Source: Oscillospiraceae bacterium (GTDB lineage: Bacteria > Bacillota > Clostridia > Oscillospirales > Acutalibacteraceae). From it: DNA of 37,126 nt. A program made the position numbers and the translations under genes. Shown in pieces: positions 21,902 to 30,251 of the stretch. Where the stretch lies: assembly GCA_031280825.1 (NCBI GenBank), contig JAITGE010000009.1, forward strand, positions 1 through 37,126, read 5' to 3'. Position 1 is the stretch's first letter. Every line of letters begins with the position of its first letter. Under the pieces are notes generated by a model. The model was not told where the DNA came from. It saw only the letters and a program-made list of their open reading frames with translations, and did not search any database.

Positions 21902-23797
21902 ATGATGGAATTTTTAGGCTGCCTGGCGATGTTCGCCGTTTTTGCGCTGCTGCCGCTGCCGCTGCTGCGCTGGACGCGGCTTTCGTTTGCCGTTGCGCTG
22001 CCCGCCGCACTGGGTGCCGCGCTCCTGTTGACCGTCGCCGCCGCCGCTTGGCTGCGCAGCATCCCGCAGGCGCTTGCGCTGGTGGGCGGACTTTTGGGGC
22101 TTCTGCTTGCGCTTTCCCTTCTGCTTTGCAAGGAACGCGCGGCGTTGCTGCGGGCGGTCTATCAAAACCCCAATTTCGCCGCTTTCACGCTGGTGTTCGC
22201 GGTGGTTTGCGTTCTTTACAGCTTCGGCCGCTTCGTTTGGTGGGATGAATGGTCGCACTGGGGTCTGATGGTGAAGGCTATGGTGCTTGCCGACCCGCTG
22301 TACACCGATCCGACCATATGGCTGCCCGTGCACAAGGATTATCCTGTTTCGCTCACGCTTTTGAGCGCGGTTTGGTGCAGATTTTCGGGCGGTTACTCCG
22401 AAGCCGCCGCCCTGCGCTCGCTTTATGTTTTTTGCGCCGCGCTGGTTTTGCCGCTGTTCCCGGTCAAGCGCCTGCGGCAAAGCTGGAAGCCCCTTGCGGG
22501 CGTCGCGCTCTGCTTTTTGTGCGTCACAGGTGCGGATAACGCAGGCTTCCCCTTCACCTATTATATGGACGCGCCCGCCGGTCTGGTTTTCGGGCTTTGT
22601 TGCTGGCTTGCTCTGCGCATGGATTTTTCAGCGCGGCGCAAAGGCGAATCCCTCGCCCTGTTGTTTCTTCTCGCCTTTCTGCCATGGATGAAGGAGATCG
22701 GCGTGCTGCTTGCGCTCGCGGCGGCGGGCATATATCTGTGTTGCTTCCTGCGCGCGCTGCGTATGCGGGAGCACGGCTTGCTGCGACACATCCCCGCGCT
22801 GGCCGCGGCATTCGCGCTGCCGGTCGTGATGTTTCTGCTTTGGCGCGGGTACTGCAAGCATTTGGGGATCCCCGGGCAATTTCAGTTGGAGATCGCCCCC
22901 GCCCGTGAAATCCTGGCGGCGTTTTTTGGGCGCGGCTCGGCGTTCCAACGCGAAACCCTCGCGCAGTTCTGGAAGGGCTTCTTCTTTGTCGCGCAGCGGT
23001 ATGTCTATCCCCTTTGGGCGCTGCTTGCCGCGCTGATGCTTGCCGGGAGCTTCTTTGCCCGGCGGGACGCCTCCGCAAAGCCGGATTTTTTGCGCCGCTT
23101 CCGCCTCGCCGCTCCCGTTTACATGCTTGGCTATTTCGGCTTCGCGCTGGCACTGCTGTATCTTTATCTGTTTGGCGGCTTCAGCGTCCCCGAGGCGAAT
23201 CGGTTGGCGTCAATGGATCGCTACCTTGGTTGCTATGCCACCGCGATGATGTTTGTCTTCACCGGCATTTACGCGCAGTTCCGGGCTTCCTTTGCGGGGA
23301 AACCGCCCAAAACACCGCGAGCGGTTGCCGCGCTGCTGACCGCTTCGTTTTTGCTGCGCCCCTCCCCCGCTTTTGCCGCGCCCTTTGCGGGGCTGCAAAA
23401 AAGCACTGCGGCCAAGCCGGTGGCGATCGCTGTGCAAAGCTACGGCGACCGCCTCGACCCGGCGGCAGATAAGGTCTACCTGGTGCAGGATCAAGACAGC
23501 CAGCGCTTGTTTCAATATGCCTACTACCTTTATCCCGTGCAAAGCAGCCCGGCGGGGCAAAGCAAGCATAAGCCCGCAAAAATCACGGCGGACGGCATCC
23601 GGGAGCGCTGGGCAAAGGGCGGCTACACCCATCTGATCATCACCGCCTTCAGCGCTTCCTTCGGCGACCACTACCCCGAGCTGTTCGATTGCCCACCCGC
23701 GCAAATTGCCGACGGCGTCTTATATGAAATCATTGAACAAAGAGGCGTTCTTTGCCTCCGGCCTCTCGTTATCCCAAAACCCGCCGGCAGTTCCTAA
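21902..23797 (+). CDS. Large GT-C-fold-like membrane glycosyltransferase
   Basis: A 631-aa protein with about eleven to twelve membrane helices and a soluble C-terminal domain (about 500-631). The loop after helix 3 contains FVWWDEWSHWG (Asp115, Glu116), placed like the catalytic Asp of GT-C enzymes (GT39/GT83 type) that take sugars from polyprenyl phosphates. A periplasmic TYYMDAPAG segment follows. I infer transfer of a lipid-linked sugar outside the membrane; acceptor unknown. GtrA- and GtrB-type proteins elsewhere in the window could supply its donor. The ribosome site is weak. Its TAA overlaps the convergent malic enzyme stop by 4 bp. Confidence 0.75.
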   Translation: MMEFLGCLAMFAVFALLPLPLLRWTRLSFAVALPAALGAALLLTVAAAAWLRSIPQALALVGGLLGLLLALSLLLCKERAALLRAVYQNPNFAAFTLVFAVVCVLYSFGRFVWWDEWSHWGLMVKAMVLADPLYTDPTIWLPVHKDYPVSLTLLSAVWCRFSGGYSEAAALRSLYVFCAALVLPLFPVKRLRQSWKPLAGVALCFLCVTGADNAGFPFTYYMDAPAGLVFGLCCWLALRMDFSARRKGESLALLFLLAFLPWMKEIGVLLALAAAGIYLCCFLRALRMREHGLLRHIPALAAAFALPVVMFLLWRGYCKHLGIPGQFQLEIAPAREILAAFFGRGSAFQRETLAQFWKGFFFVAQRYVYPLWALLAALMLAGSFFARRDASAKPDFLRRFRLAAPVYMLGYFGFALALLYLYLFGGFSVPEANRLASMDRYLGCYATAMMFVFTGIYAQFRASFAGKPPKTPRAVAALLTASFLLRPSPAFAAPFAGLQKSTAAKPVAIAVQSYGDRLDPAADKVYLVQDQDSQRLFQYAYYLYPVQSSPAGQSKHKPAKITADGIRERWAKGGYTHLIITAFSASFGDHYPELFDCPPAQIADGVLYEIIEQRGVLCLRPLVIPKPAGSS

Positions 23798-24939
23798 GCT
23801 TTTGCGGCCGCCGCGACAGCCGCCGCGACAGCCTTCCCAACACGCGGATCAAATGCCTTGGGCAGAATATATTCCGCCGTCAATTCGCTATCCGAAACCA
23901 AAGACGCGATCGCGTGCGCGGCGGCGAGCTTCATTTCCTCCGTAATGTCGCGGGCGCGAACATCCAGCGCTCCGCGGAAAATGCCCGGGAACGCCAGCAC
24001 ATTGTTGATTTGGTTCGGATAATCGCTGCGCCCCGTGCCAACCACTGCCGCGCCCGCCACTTTGGCTTCTTCGGGCAAAATTTCCGGCACAGGGTTAGCC
24101 ATTGCGAGCACAATGGCGCCGGGGTTCATGGAACGCACCATCGCCTGCGTGGCGACCTTCGGCGCGGATACCCCAACAAACACATCCGCGCCGCGCATGG
24201 CATCCGCCAGGCTGCCCGCGCGGTTTTGGCTGTTGGTGAAGGCGGCGGCAATGTGTTCGCCCGGCGCTCCCGTGCGGCGAATCATCCCCTTGCGGTCGCA
24301 CATGAGAATTTCGCCCGCGCCCAAGCCGCGCAGCAGCTTGGCTATGGCGACGCCCGCCGCCCCCGCGCCCGAAAAAGCCACCGTGCAATCCCGCAGCTCT
24401 TTGCCCACCACCCGCAGAGCGTTCAGCAGCGCCGCCAGCGTCACCACCGCCGTGCCATGCTGGTCGTCGTGGAAAATCGGAATCTCGCAGCGCTCCTTGA
24501 GCTTGCGCTCAATCTCAAAACAGCGCGGCGCGGCGATATCTTCCAAATTCACGCCGCCAAAGCTGCCCTGCAGCAGCTCCACCGTGCGGACAATTTCATC
24601 CACATCCTTGCTGCGCACGCAGAGCGGGATCGCGTCTACCCCGCCAAATTCTTTAAAAAGAACACATTTCCCCTCCATCACAGGCATACCGGCCTCCGGC
24701 CCGATATCGCCCAGGCCCAGCACCGCCGTGCCGTCCGTTATCACGGCGACGGTGTTCCAGCGGCGCGTCAGCGCGAAGCTCTTGGCGGGATCCTTTTGAA
24801 TTTCCAGGCAAGGCTGCGCCACGCCGGGCGTATACGCCAGGGAAAGCGCCTCGCGCGTATCCACAGGGGCGCGGGCGACCATTTCGATCTTGCCCCGCAG
24901 GGCTTCGTGCAGCTTTAACGATTCGGCGGCGTAGTTCAT
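23794..24939 (-). CDS. NAD(P)-dependent malic enzyme
   Basis: A 381-aa short-form bacterial malic enzyme: oxidative decarboxylation of malate to pyruvate. Visible blocks: SLAYTPGVAQPC, TDGTAVLGLGDIGPEAGMPVMEGK, FGGVNLEDIAAPRCFEIE, FHDDQHGTAVV, the nucleotide loop FSGAGAAGVAI and ALANPVPE-type MANPVPEILPEEA with GRSDYPNQINNVLAFPG. The start MNYAAESL at 24939 has AAAGGAG about six bases upstream and overlaps the NYN stop (ATGA), so the two are translationally coupled. This coupling is unusual for malic enzyme. Confidence 0.95.
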   Translation of the reverse strand: MNYAAESLKLHEALRGKIEMVARAPVDTREALSLAYTPGVAQPCLEIQKDPAKSFALTRRWNTVAVITDGTAVLGLGDIGPEAGMPVMEGKCVLFKEFGGVDAIPLCVRSKDVDEIVRTVELLQGSFGGVNLEDIAAPRCFEIERKLKERCEIPIFHDDQHGTAVVTLAALLNALRVVGKELRDCTVAFSGAGAAGVAIAKLLRGLGAGEILMCDRKGMIRRTGAPGEHIAAAFTNSQNRAGSLADAMRGADVFVGVSAPKVATQAMVRSMNPGAIVLAMANPVPEILPEEAKVAGAAVVGTGRSDYPNQINNVLAFPGIFRGALDVRARDITEEMKLAAAHAIASLVSDSELTAEYILPKAFDPRVGKAVAAAVAAAAKA

Positions 24940-25673
24940 GGCGCGCTCCTTTGTGATTGTATATCGCTGCCGCCTGCCGCACACAGCCGATCCTCGGAAC
25001 GCTGTGCGCCATCTGCGGGTTTTTTGGTTACGGTTCGCAAGCCGTCGATGTGCAGGTGCAGCGTTGGTTTGATCGGCTGCCACATCGGGTCGAGTATAAA
25101 ATCAATGCCTTCACGCCGCGCGTGCTTGGCCGCCGGGACGAAATCGCTGTCCCCGGCGATCAGCACAATCTGGCTGACAAGGCGTTTGTGCGCCAAGGAC
25201 GCAATATCCAAGCCAATGCGCATATCAACGCCCTTTTGTTTGAAATCCAGCGTAAAATCCTTTTCGCTTAGGGCGTCCACCTCGATCTCTTTACGCAGCA
25301 GCCTTTTCAGCGCTTCTGAGCGCAAAACATAATCGCCGGAGCTTTCCAGCAATTCGCCCATGCGGAGCGCTACCTTGCGGTGCGCCGTCAGCGCCAGGAA
25401 AAAATCGGTCGTCCATGTATAAATCGCGCTCTTACGCAAATCCACGGTATGCTTTGTGATCGGGTGCATCACGCTTTTTTCGGATGGCGGGCAGTCATAA
25501 TAAAAAATGCGGTACAGCGTATGTTCTTCCTCGCGTGTTTTAGTTTTTTCGCGAAGATGACGGCAGCAGTAGCTATACAGCTCGTCCGCGCGTTCTTCCG
25601 GCGGTTTTTCGCCAAAAAGCTGCCGTGCCCGTTTTTTATAGAACCCACCGTCCACCATGATTGCTGTTACCAT
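24936..25673 (-). CDS. NYN (PIN-like) domain putative RNase
   Basis: A 245-aa protein of the NYN/LabA-like PIN superfamily. Acidic residues expected at the metal site are present: AIMVDGGFYKKR (Asp8), GVDMRIGLDIASLA and IAGDSDFVPAAKHAR. A basic segment (RSEALKRLLRKEIEVDALSEKDF) lies between strands. Related proteins are RNA- or tRNA-cleaving enzymes or regulators. The C-terminal 30 residues are polar and probably disordered. It is expressed from a strong promoter (25783-25811) through a structured leader and overlaps the malic enzyme start by 4 bp. Target unknown. Confidence 0.82.
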   Translation of the reverse strand: MVTAIMVDGGFYKKRARQLFGEKPPEERADELYSYCCRHLREKTKTREEEHTLYRIFYYDCPPSEKSVMHPITKHTVDLRKSAIYTWTTDFFLALTAHRKVALRMGELLESSGDYVLRSEALKRLLRKEIEVDALSEKDFTLDFKQKGVDMRIGLDIASLAHKRLVSQIVLIAGDSDFVPAAKHARREGIDFILDPMWQPIKPTLHLHIDGLRTVTKKPADGAQRSEDRLCAAGGSDIQSQRSAP

Positions 25674-25699
25674 AAGACCTCACCGTTCAAAAAATAATG

Positions 25700-25777
25700 C
25701 CCCAAGCCTCAACGATTCCCCTATAGTGGGACGTCTAATACTTGGGGTCGATTCACTGCAACAACAAACACGTTGCA
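25700..25777 (-). promoter_or_regulatory. Structured 5' leader upstream of the NYN gene
   Basis: On the minus strand, just after the promoter, TGCAAC (25777-25772) pairs with GTTGCA (25762-25757). Next CCCCAAG (25747-25741) pairs with CTTGGGG (25706-25700) and encloses TCCC/GGGA in the middle. ATTATTTTTT follows at about 25698-25689, so the second hairpin looks like an attenuator in front of the start codon at 25673. No known riboswitch class was recognised. Confidence 0.5.
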
Positions 25778-25782
25778 TCAGT

Positions 25783-25811
25783 AGTATATACAATCCCCGC
25801 GCGAAATGCAA
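25783..25811 (-). promoter_or_regulatory. Sigma-A promoter for NYN-malic enzyme
   Basis: TTGCAT (25811-25806), a 17-bp spacer and TATACT (25788-25783) on the minus strand. The predicted transcript start is just upstream of the first leader hairpin. Confidence 0.75.
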
Positions 25812-25863
25812 GCACATTCCCTTCAAAGTTTAAAAATCGGCATATTGCACAAATAAATCCCCA

Positions 25864-26937
25864 TTATTTGGATGCTTCGCCCGCTCCGCCGCAGCCCTCC
25901 CACAAGCCGTTCAGGTAAGCCGCGCCCAGCGCGCGGTCAAACAAACCGTAGCCGGGGCGGGCGATCTCCCCCCAGAGCATCCGCCCGTGATCGGGGCGGA
26001 TGAAACCGTCAAAGCCCACATCCCGCAGCGCCTGCACAATGGCACGCATATCCAGCGAGCCATCGCGCGAAAGGTGCGCGCTTTCGTTGAACCACTGCGC
26101 CCGCACCTGCACGTTGCGCAGGTGGGCGAAATAGATCCGGTGCCCAACCTCGCGGATCATCGCCGGCAAATCGTTTTGCGGCTCCGCGCCCAGCGATCCT
26201 GTGCAGAAGGTGATCCCGTTGGCGGGGCTGCCGGAAACAGACAGCAGCCAGCGCAGATCCCCGATGTTTTTCATGATGCGCGGCAGACCGAAAATCGACC
26301 ACGGCGGGTCGTCCGGGTGAATGGCCATTTTTACGCCGCATTCTTCGCAAACAGGCAGGATTTCACGCAAGAAACGCGCCAGATTTGCCCGCAAGCGCTC
26401 CTCCGTCATCCCTTGGTACCGCGCAAACAGCGCTTTGATTTCCGGGATGCGGTGCGGTTCCCAGCCGGGCATGGCGTAGCCGTTTGAGGCGGCGTCCAGC
26501 GCGCGGAACATATCCTCCGGGCTTTTGCCCTCAATCTGCCGCCCGTCGTAGCACAGGCAGGTCGAGCCATCCGGCAGGGGCATGGCAAGGCTGGTGCGCG
26601 TCCAATCAAAAACGGGCATAAAATTGTAGCATATGACCTGCACGCCCTCGGCGGCAAGGCTGCGGATACAAGCTTTATAGTTTTCAATGTACTGCGCCGC
26701 CGCCGGAACGCCGAGCTTAATATCCTCGTGAACATTAACGCTTTCAATGCACTCCATCGAAAGCCCGGCAGCTTCAATTTCCGCCCGCAGCGCCCGGATG
26801 CGCTCCGCCGGCCAAGCTTCCCCTGCGGGCAAATCGTGCAGCGCGGGCACAACCCCCGTAACTCCGGGGATTTGCCGGATCTGCTCCAGCGTCACCGTAT
26901 CCAAAGCCTTGCCGAACCAACGCAGCGTCATTTGCAT
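25864..26937 (-). CDS. uxuA: Mannonate dehydratase
   Basis: A 357-aa TIM-barrel enzyme that dehydrates D-mannonate to 2-keto-3-deoxygluconate in hexuronate degradation. Family blocks: [71 protein letters not shown] and [14 protein letters not shown] with metal-binding His/Cys. GGAGG stands seven bases before the ATG. No uxaC, uxuB, kdgK or kdgA is adjacent. No clear promoter was found in the 213-bp gap upstream, so readthrough from lysC is possible. Confidence 0.95.
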   Translation of the reverse strand: MQMTLRWFGKALDTVTLEQIRQIPGVTGVVPALHDLPAGEAWPAERIRALRAEIEAAGLSMECIESVNVHEDIKLGVPAAAQYIENYKACIRSLAAEGVQVICYNFMPVFDWTRTSLAMPLPDGSTCLCYDGRQIEGKSPEDMFRALDAASNGYAMPGWEPHRIPEIKALFARYQGMTEERLRANLARFLREILPVCEECGVKMAIHPDDPPWSIFGLPRIMKNIGDLRWLLSVSGSPANGITFCTGSLGAEPQNDLPAMIREVGHRIYFAHLRNVQVRAQWFNESAHLSRDGSLDMRAIVQALRDVGFDGFIRPDHGRMLWGEIARPGYGLFDRALGAAYLNGLWEGCGGAGEASK

Positions 26938-27150
26938 GGGGCGCCTCCATATTACAGTTGTCGCATTACCTTAAAAACAGCGCTACCGCAGCTTCGCCTA
27001 AAAACCCAATAATTGAACTGTAAAACCAGCTGTGTTTTTCAAAATGGTTGCGTGCTTTTACTTTAAAGTCTTCCTTTGGGGAATGCACGCTTCCTTCTCG
27101 CAAAGCATTTGCAAGAAGCCAAAACACAGGATACATCCCTCCGCTTACCC
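26938..27150. other. Intergenic gap between lysC and uxuA
   Basis: 213 bp, AT-richer than the genes. A 10-bp imperfect hairpin lies around 27101-27123 (minus strand TTCTTGCAAA / TTTGCGAGAA) without a T-run. An open frame of 62 codons crosses it but has no proper ribosome site. Nothing else convincing is seen. Confidence 0.4.
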
Positions 27151-28359
27151 TCACCCCTCCGCAAAAAACGCCCTGTGTACGGCGGCGACGGCGCGGTCCG
27201 CGTCAGCTTCGGCAATAAGAACGGAAATCTTTATTTCACTCGTGGCGATCATCAGGATATTGATATCCGCCTCAAAAAGAGCCTCGAACATTTTGGAAGC
27301 CGTGCCGGGGTGCGTTTCCATGCCCGCGCCAACAGCGGAGACCTTTGCCACAGCCGTGTCGCAAACCAGCTCCAGCCCGTTCAGCAAATCTAAGCCGCGC
27401 AGCAGCCCTATCGCCTCTTCGGCGTGGTCGCTGCCGACGGTGAAGGAAATATCCTGCCGCCCTTGATGCCCCACCGATTGCAGGATGATATCCACATTGA
27501 TATTTTTTGCCGCCAGGCGGCTGAAAATTTTAAAAGCGATCCCCGGCACATCCGGCACCCCGATCACCGAAATCCGTGCCGCGTCGCTGTCCTTCGTCAC
27601 GCCGCGCACCAGCATTTTTTCCATGTTCGCCGCCTCCTTCACGATTGTCCCCGGTTGATTGGTCAGGCTGGAAAGCACCTCCAGCTCCACATTGTATTTT
27701 TTCGCCATCTCCACCGAACGGTTGTTGAGCACCTGCGCGCCCAGCGTCGCCAGCTCCAGCATTTCGTCATAGGTGATTTCCGCAAGCTTTTGCGCGTGCC
27801 TGAGCTTGCGCGGGTCGGCGGTGAAAACGCCCTCCACATCCGTAAAAATCTGGCAGCGGTCGGCATGGAGCGCCGCCGCCAGCGCCACCGCGCTGGTATC
27901 CGAGCCGCCGCGCCCGAGCGTGGTTATATCGTCGTATTTGCAAAGCCCCTGAAAGCCCGCGACGACGACGATGTTCTTGCGCCCCAGCTCCACCTGCAAG
28001 CGCTCGGTGCGAACGGTTTTGATCCTTGCCGCCCCATATTTTGAATCGGTCTGAAAGCCTGCCTGCCAGCCCAGCAAGGATACGGTCGGGCAACCCAGCT
28101 CGTTGCAGGCCATCGCCAGCAGGGATATGGAAATTTGCTCCCCCGCCGTGAGCAGCTGATCCATCTCACGCTTCGGGGCGTTGCCGGTGATTTCCGCCGC
28201 CTTGGCGATCAGGTCGTCGGTGGTGTCGCCCTGCGCTGAAACCACGACCACCACATCGTTGCCCGCCTTGTGGGTATCCGTGACAATCCGCGCCACATTG
28301 CGCACCCGCGCCGCGTCCGCAACGGAGCTGCCGCCGAATTTTTGCACGATCAATGCCAT
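27151..28359 (-). CDS. lysC: Aspartate kinase
   Basis: A 402-aa monofunctional aspartokinase, the first step of the lysine/threonine/methionine pathway. The N-terminal kinase domain begins VQKFGGSSVAD and includes TLGRGGSDTSAVALAAAL and TDVEGVFTADPR. Two C-terminal ACT domains (about 260-400; VPDVPGIAFKIFSRLA and GMETHPGTASKMFEALFEADINI) indicate feedback control by an end product. The start MALIVQ at 28359 follows GGGAG by eight to nine bases; an upstream in-frame extension would start inside the leader. Promoter at 28410-28438. The short leader has no room for a lysine riboswitch. Confidence 0.95.
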   Translation of the reverse strand: MALIVQKFGGSSVADAARVRNVARIVTDTHKAGNDVVVVVSAQGDTTDDLIAKAAEITGNAPKREMDQLLTAGEQISISLLAMACNELGCPTVSLLGWQAGFQTDSKYGAARIKTVRTERLQVELGRKNIVVVAGFQGLCKYDDITTLGRGGSDTSAVALAAALHADRCQIFTDVEGVFTADPRKLRHAQKLAEITYDEMLELATLGAQVLNNRSVEMAKKYNVELEVLSSLTNQPGTIVKEAANMEKMLVRGVTKDSDAARISVIGVPDVPGIAFKIFSRLAAKNINVDIILQSVGHQGRQDISFTVGSDHAEEAIGLLRGLDLLNGLELVCDTAVAKVSAVGAGMETHPGTASKMFEALFEADINILMIATSEIKISVLIAEADADRAVAAVHRAFFAEG

Positions 28360-28409
28360 ACGCGCCGTCTCCCATTCTCCCATAACAATACAGTTCACTT
28401 TACCCGCCC

Positions 28410-28438
28410 AGTATAGCATAATCACAAAAGGAAGTCAA
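28410..28438 (-). promoter_or_regulatory. Sigma-A promoter for lysC
   Basis: TTGACT (28438-28433), a 17-bp spacer and TATACT (28415-28410) on the minus strand, about 50 bp before the start codon. Confidence 0.8.
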
Positions 28439-28527
28439 ACCCCGCCGCGCGTGATTTGTTCAAGTTCATCAGTTGAACGGGGCAAACAGCGAAAATACTG
28501 TCGGCTTTTGAAAAAAACAAAAAACCG

Positions 28528-28556
28528 TGGAAATCCCGCGTGGTTTGTGTTATAAT
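28528..28556 (+). promoter_or_regulatory. Promoter of the nifS operon
   Basis: TATAAT at 28551-28556 with a weak TGGAAA at 28528-28533, 17-bp spacing, 54 bp before the nifS start. The weak -35 and the dyad just downstream suggest regulated expression. Confidence 0.6.
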
Positions 28557-28561
28557 GAAAT

Positions 28562-28579
28562 CTGAAATATTTATTTCAG
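28562..28579. promoter_or_regulatory. Perfect dyad at the nifS transcription start
   Basis: CTGAAAT (28562-28568) and ATTTCAG (28573-28579) around ATTT, beginning six bases after the -10. The position over the likely start site suits a repressor operator. It does not match the IscR or CymR consensus I know. It could equally be a short hairpin in the mRNA. Confidence 0.45.
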
Positions 28580-28609
28580 GATTTTGATAGATAGACAGGC
28601 GGTGATTTT

Positions 28610-29788
28610 TTGCAGGCCTATATGGATAACGCCGCGACGACATGTATGAGTGCGGCGGCAAAGGCGGCGATGCTGCCTTATTTGGATGAAATCTACGGCA
28701 ATCCCTCCAGCCTGCACGCCTGGGGGCAGGCGGCTTCGGCAGCGTTGCAGACCGCGCGGGAACAAATCGCGCTGTGTGTCAACGCCGACCCGAAGGAGAT
28801 TTACTTCACCTCCGGGGGCAGCGAAGCGGATAACCAGGCAATCCTCAGCGCGGCCTACGCGGGCGCGGTAAAGGGGCGCAAGCATATCCTTTCCACCACG
28901 ATTGAGCATCATGCGGTGCTGCAGACCCTTGAAGCGCTTGCAAAGGAAGGCTTTGCGGTTGAACTGCTCCCCGTCGCGCCGGGAACCGGCACGGTCACAG
29001 CCGCGCAGGTGGAAAACGCGCTGCGCGAGGATACGGCGCTGGTCACCGTTATGACGGCGAACAATGAGATCGGCACAGTTCTGCCCATTGCGGAAATCGG
29101 CAAGCTCTGCCGCGCACGCAAAATCCTCTTTCATAGCGACGCGGTGCAGGCGGCGGGGCACATGCCGCTGGATGTGAAAGCGCTGGGCGTGGATTATCTG
29201 AGCATTTCGGGGCATAAATTCCATGGGCCCAAGGGCGTTGGCGCGCTTTATTGCCGCCGGGGCGCGCCGTTGCGGGCATTGCTGCTGGGCGGCGCGCAGG
29301 AGCGCAGCCGCCGCGCGGGCACGGAAAATCTCCCCGCTATTGCGGGCATGGCGGCGGCGCTGACAGAAGCTGCCGCCGAAATGGAAACGGTCAACTCCCG
29401 CATCCAAGGGCTGCGCGAGCAATTGATTGCGGGCTTGCGCAAAATTGAACGCTCGCACCTGAACGGCGACCCTGTGCGCCGCCTGCCGGGCAATGTGCAT
29501 TTCTGCTTTGAGGGGTTGGAGGGCGAAGCCCTGCTCCTGCTGCTGGACGCCAAGGGCATCGCGGCTTCCTCCGGCTCGGCCTGCACCTCCGGCTCGCTTG
29601 ACCCAAGCCATGTGCTGCTGGGCATTGGGCGTCCGCACGAAATCGCGCACGGCTCGCTGCGGCTGAGCCTTTCGCGCTATACGACACAGGCGGAAATTGA
29701 CCATGCGCTGCGGGAAATCCCGCGCGTAGTGGATTATTTGCGGCAGATCTCCCCCGTGTGGGAGGCTATCATGAAGGAGGGCAAATGA
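28610..29788 (+). CDS. nifS: Cysteine desulfurase NifS/IscS family
   Basis: A 392-aa PLP enzyme that takes sulfur from cysteine for Fe-S clusters. PLP Lys203 in SISGHKFHGPKG; catalytic Cys325 in SSGSACTSGSLDPSHVL; substrate blocks MDNAATT and GNPSSLH. The start is a TTG at 28610: the frame has no ATG before the essential MDNAATT, and GGTGAT (part of an extended Shine-Dalgarno) precedes the TTG by four bases. It heads a five-gene operon with nifU one base downstream. Confidence 0.95.
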   Translation: MQAYMDNAATTCMSAAAKAAMLPYLDEIYGNPSSLHAWGQAASAALQTAREQIALCVNADPKEIYFTSGGSEADNQAILSAAYAGAVKGRKHILSTTIEHHAVLQTLEALAKEGFAVELLPVAPGTGTVTAAQVENALREDTALVTVMTANNEIGTVLPIAEIGKLCRARKILFHSDAVQAAGHMPLDVKALGVDYLSISGHKFHGPKGVGALYCRRGAPLRALLLGGAQERSRRAGTENLPAIAGMAAALTEAAAEMETVNSRIQGLREQLIAGLRKIERSHLNGDPVRRLPGNVHFCFEGLEGEALLLLLDAKGIAASSGSACTSGSLDPSHVLLGIGRPHEIAHGSLRLSLSRYTTQAEIDHALREIPRVVDYLRQISPVWEAIMKEGK

Positions 29789-29789
29789 T

Positions 29790-30245
29790 ATGGCAATGGG
29801 CTACAGTGAAAAAGTAATGGATCATTTCATTCACCCGCGCAACGTCGGCGAAATGACCGACGCCGACGGTGTAGGCGAGGTCGGCAGCGCGCAGTGCGGT
29901 GATATAATGAAGGTGTATTTGCGCGTGGAAAACGGTATTCTCACGGATGTGAAATTTAAAACCTTCGGCTGCGCTTCGGCGATCGCCACCAGCTCCATGG
30001 CGACGGAGCTGATCAAGGGCAAGCCCCTTGCGCAAGCGCTGGAGTTGACGAATAAGGCTGTTGTGGAGGCGCTGGACGGCTTACCGTCCGTGAAGCTGCA
30101 CTGCTCTGTTTTGGCGGAGGAGGCGGTAAAGGCGGCGGTGAAGGATTATTATGACCGCAACGGCGTCGACTACGACCCCGCGCTCTTTGCGGAAACGGAC
30201 GGGGAGCATACGCACGGGCATAGCAGCTTTGTGAACGGAGTGTGA
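29790..30245 (+). CDS. nifU: Fe-S cluster scaffold NifU/IscU
   Basis: A 151-aa IscU-type scaffold. Cys36 and Asp38 (QCGDIMK), Cys61 (FGCASAIATSS) and Cys105 (LHCSVLAEEA) are the cluster ligands and the conserved Asp. The C-terminus has a short His-rich tail (GEHTHGHSS). It lacks the extra domains of full NifU. GGAGG lies about ten bases upstream of the ATG, inside the nifS end. Paired with nifS, as usual in Clostridia. Confidence 0.95.
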   Translation: MAMGYSEKVMDHFIHPRNVGEMTDADGVGEVGSAQCGDIMKVYLRVENGILTDVKFKTFGCASAIATSSMATELIKGKPLAQALELTNKAVVEALDGLPSVKLHCSVLAEEAVKAAVKDYYDRNGVDYDPALFAETDGEHTHGHSSFVNGV

Positions 30246-30251
30246 TGTTGT

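Noticed and set aside
23752-24918. 388-codon plus-strand open frame opposite malic enzyme
   Set aside because: Antisense to a well-conserved enzyme; composition is typical of a shadow frame and there is no ribosome site.
26966-27154. 62-codon minus-strand frame after lysC
   Set aside because: Starts at a non-ATG overlapping the lysC stop with no spaced Shine-Dalgarno; no recognisable features.
28360-28410. Lysine riboswitch upstream of lysC
   Set aside because: The leader between promoter and start is only about 45-50 nt, too short for the aptamer.
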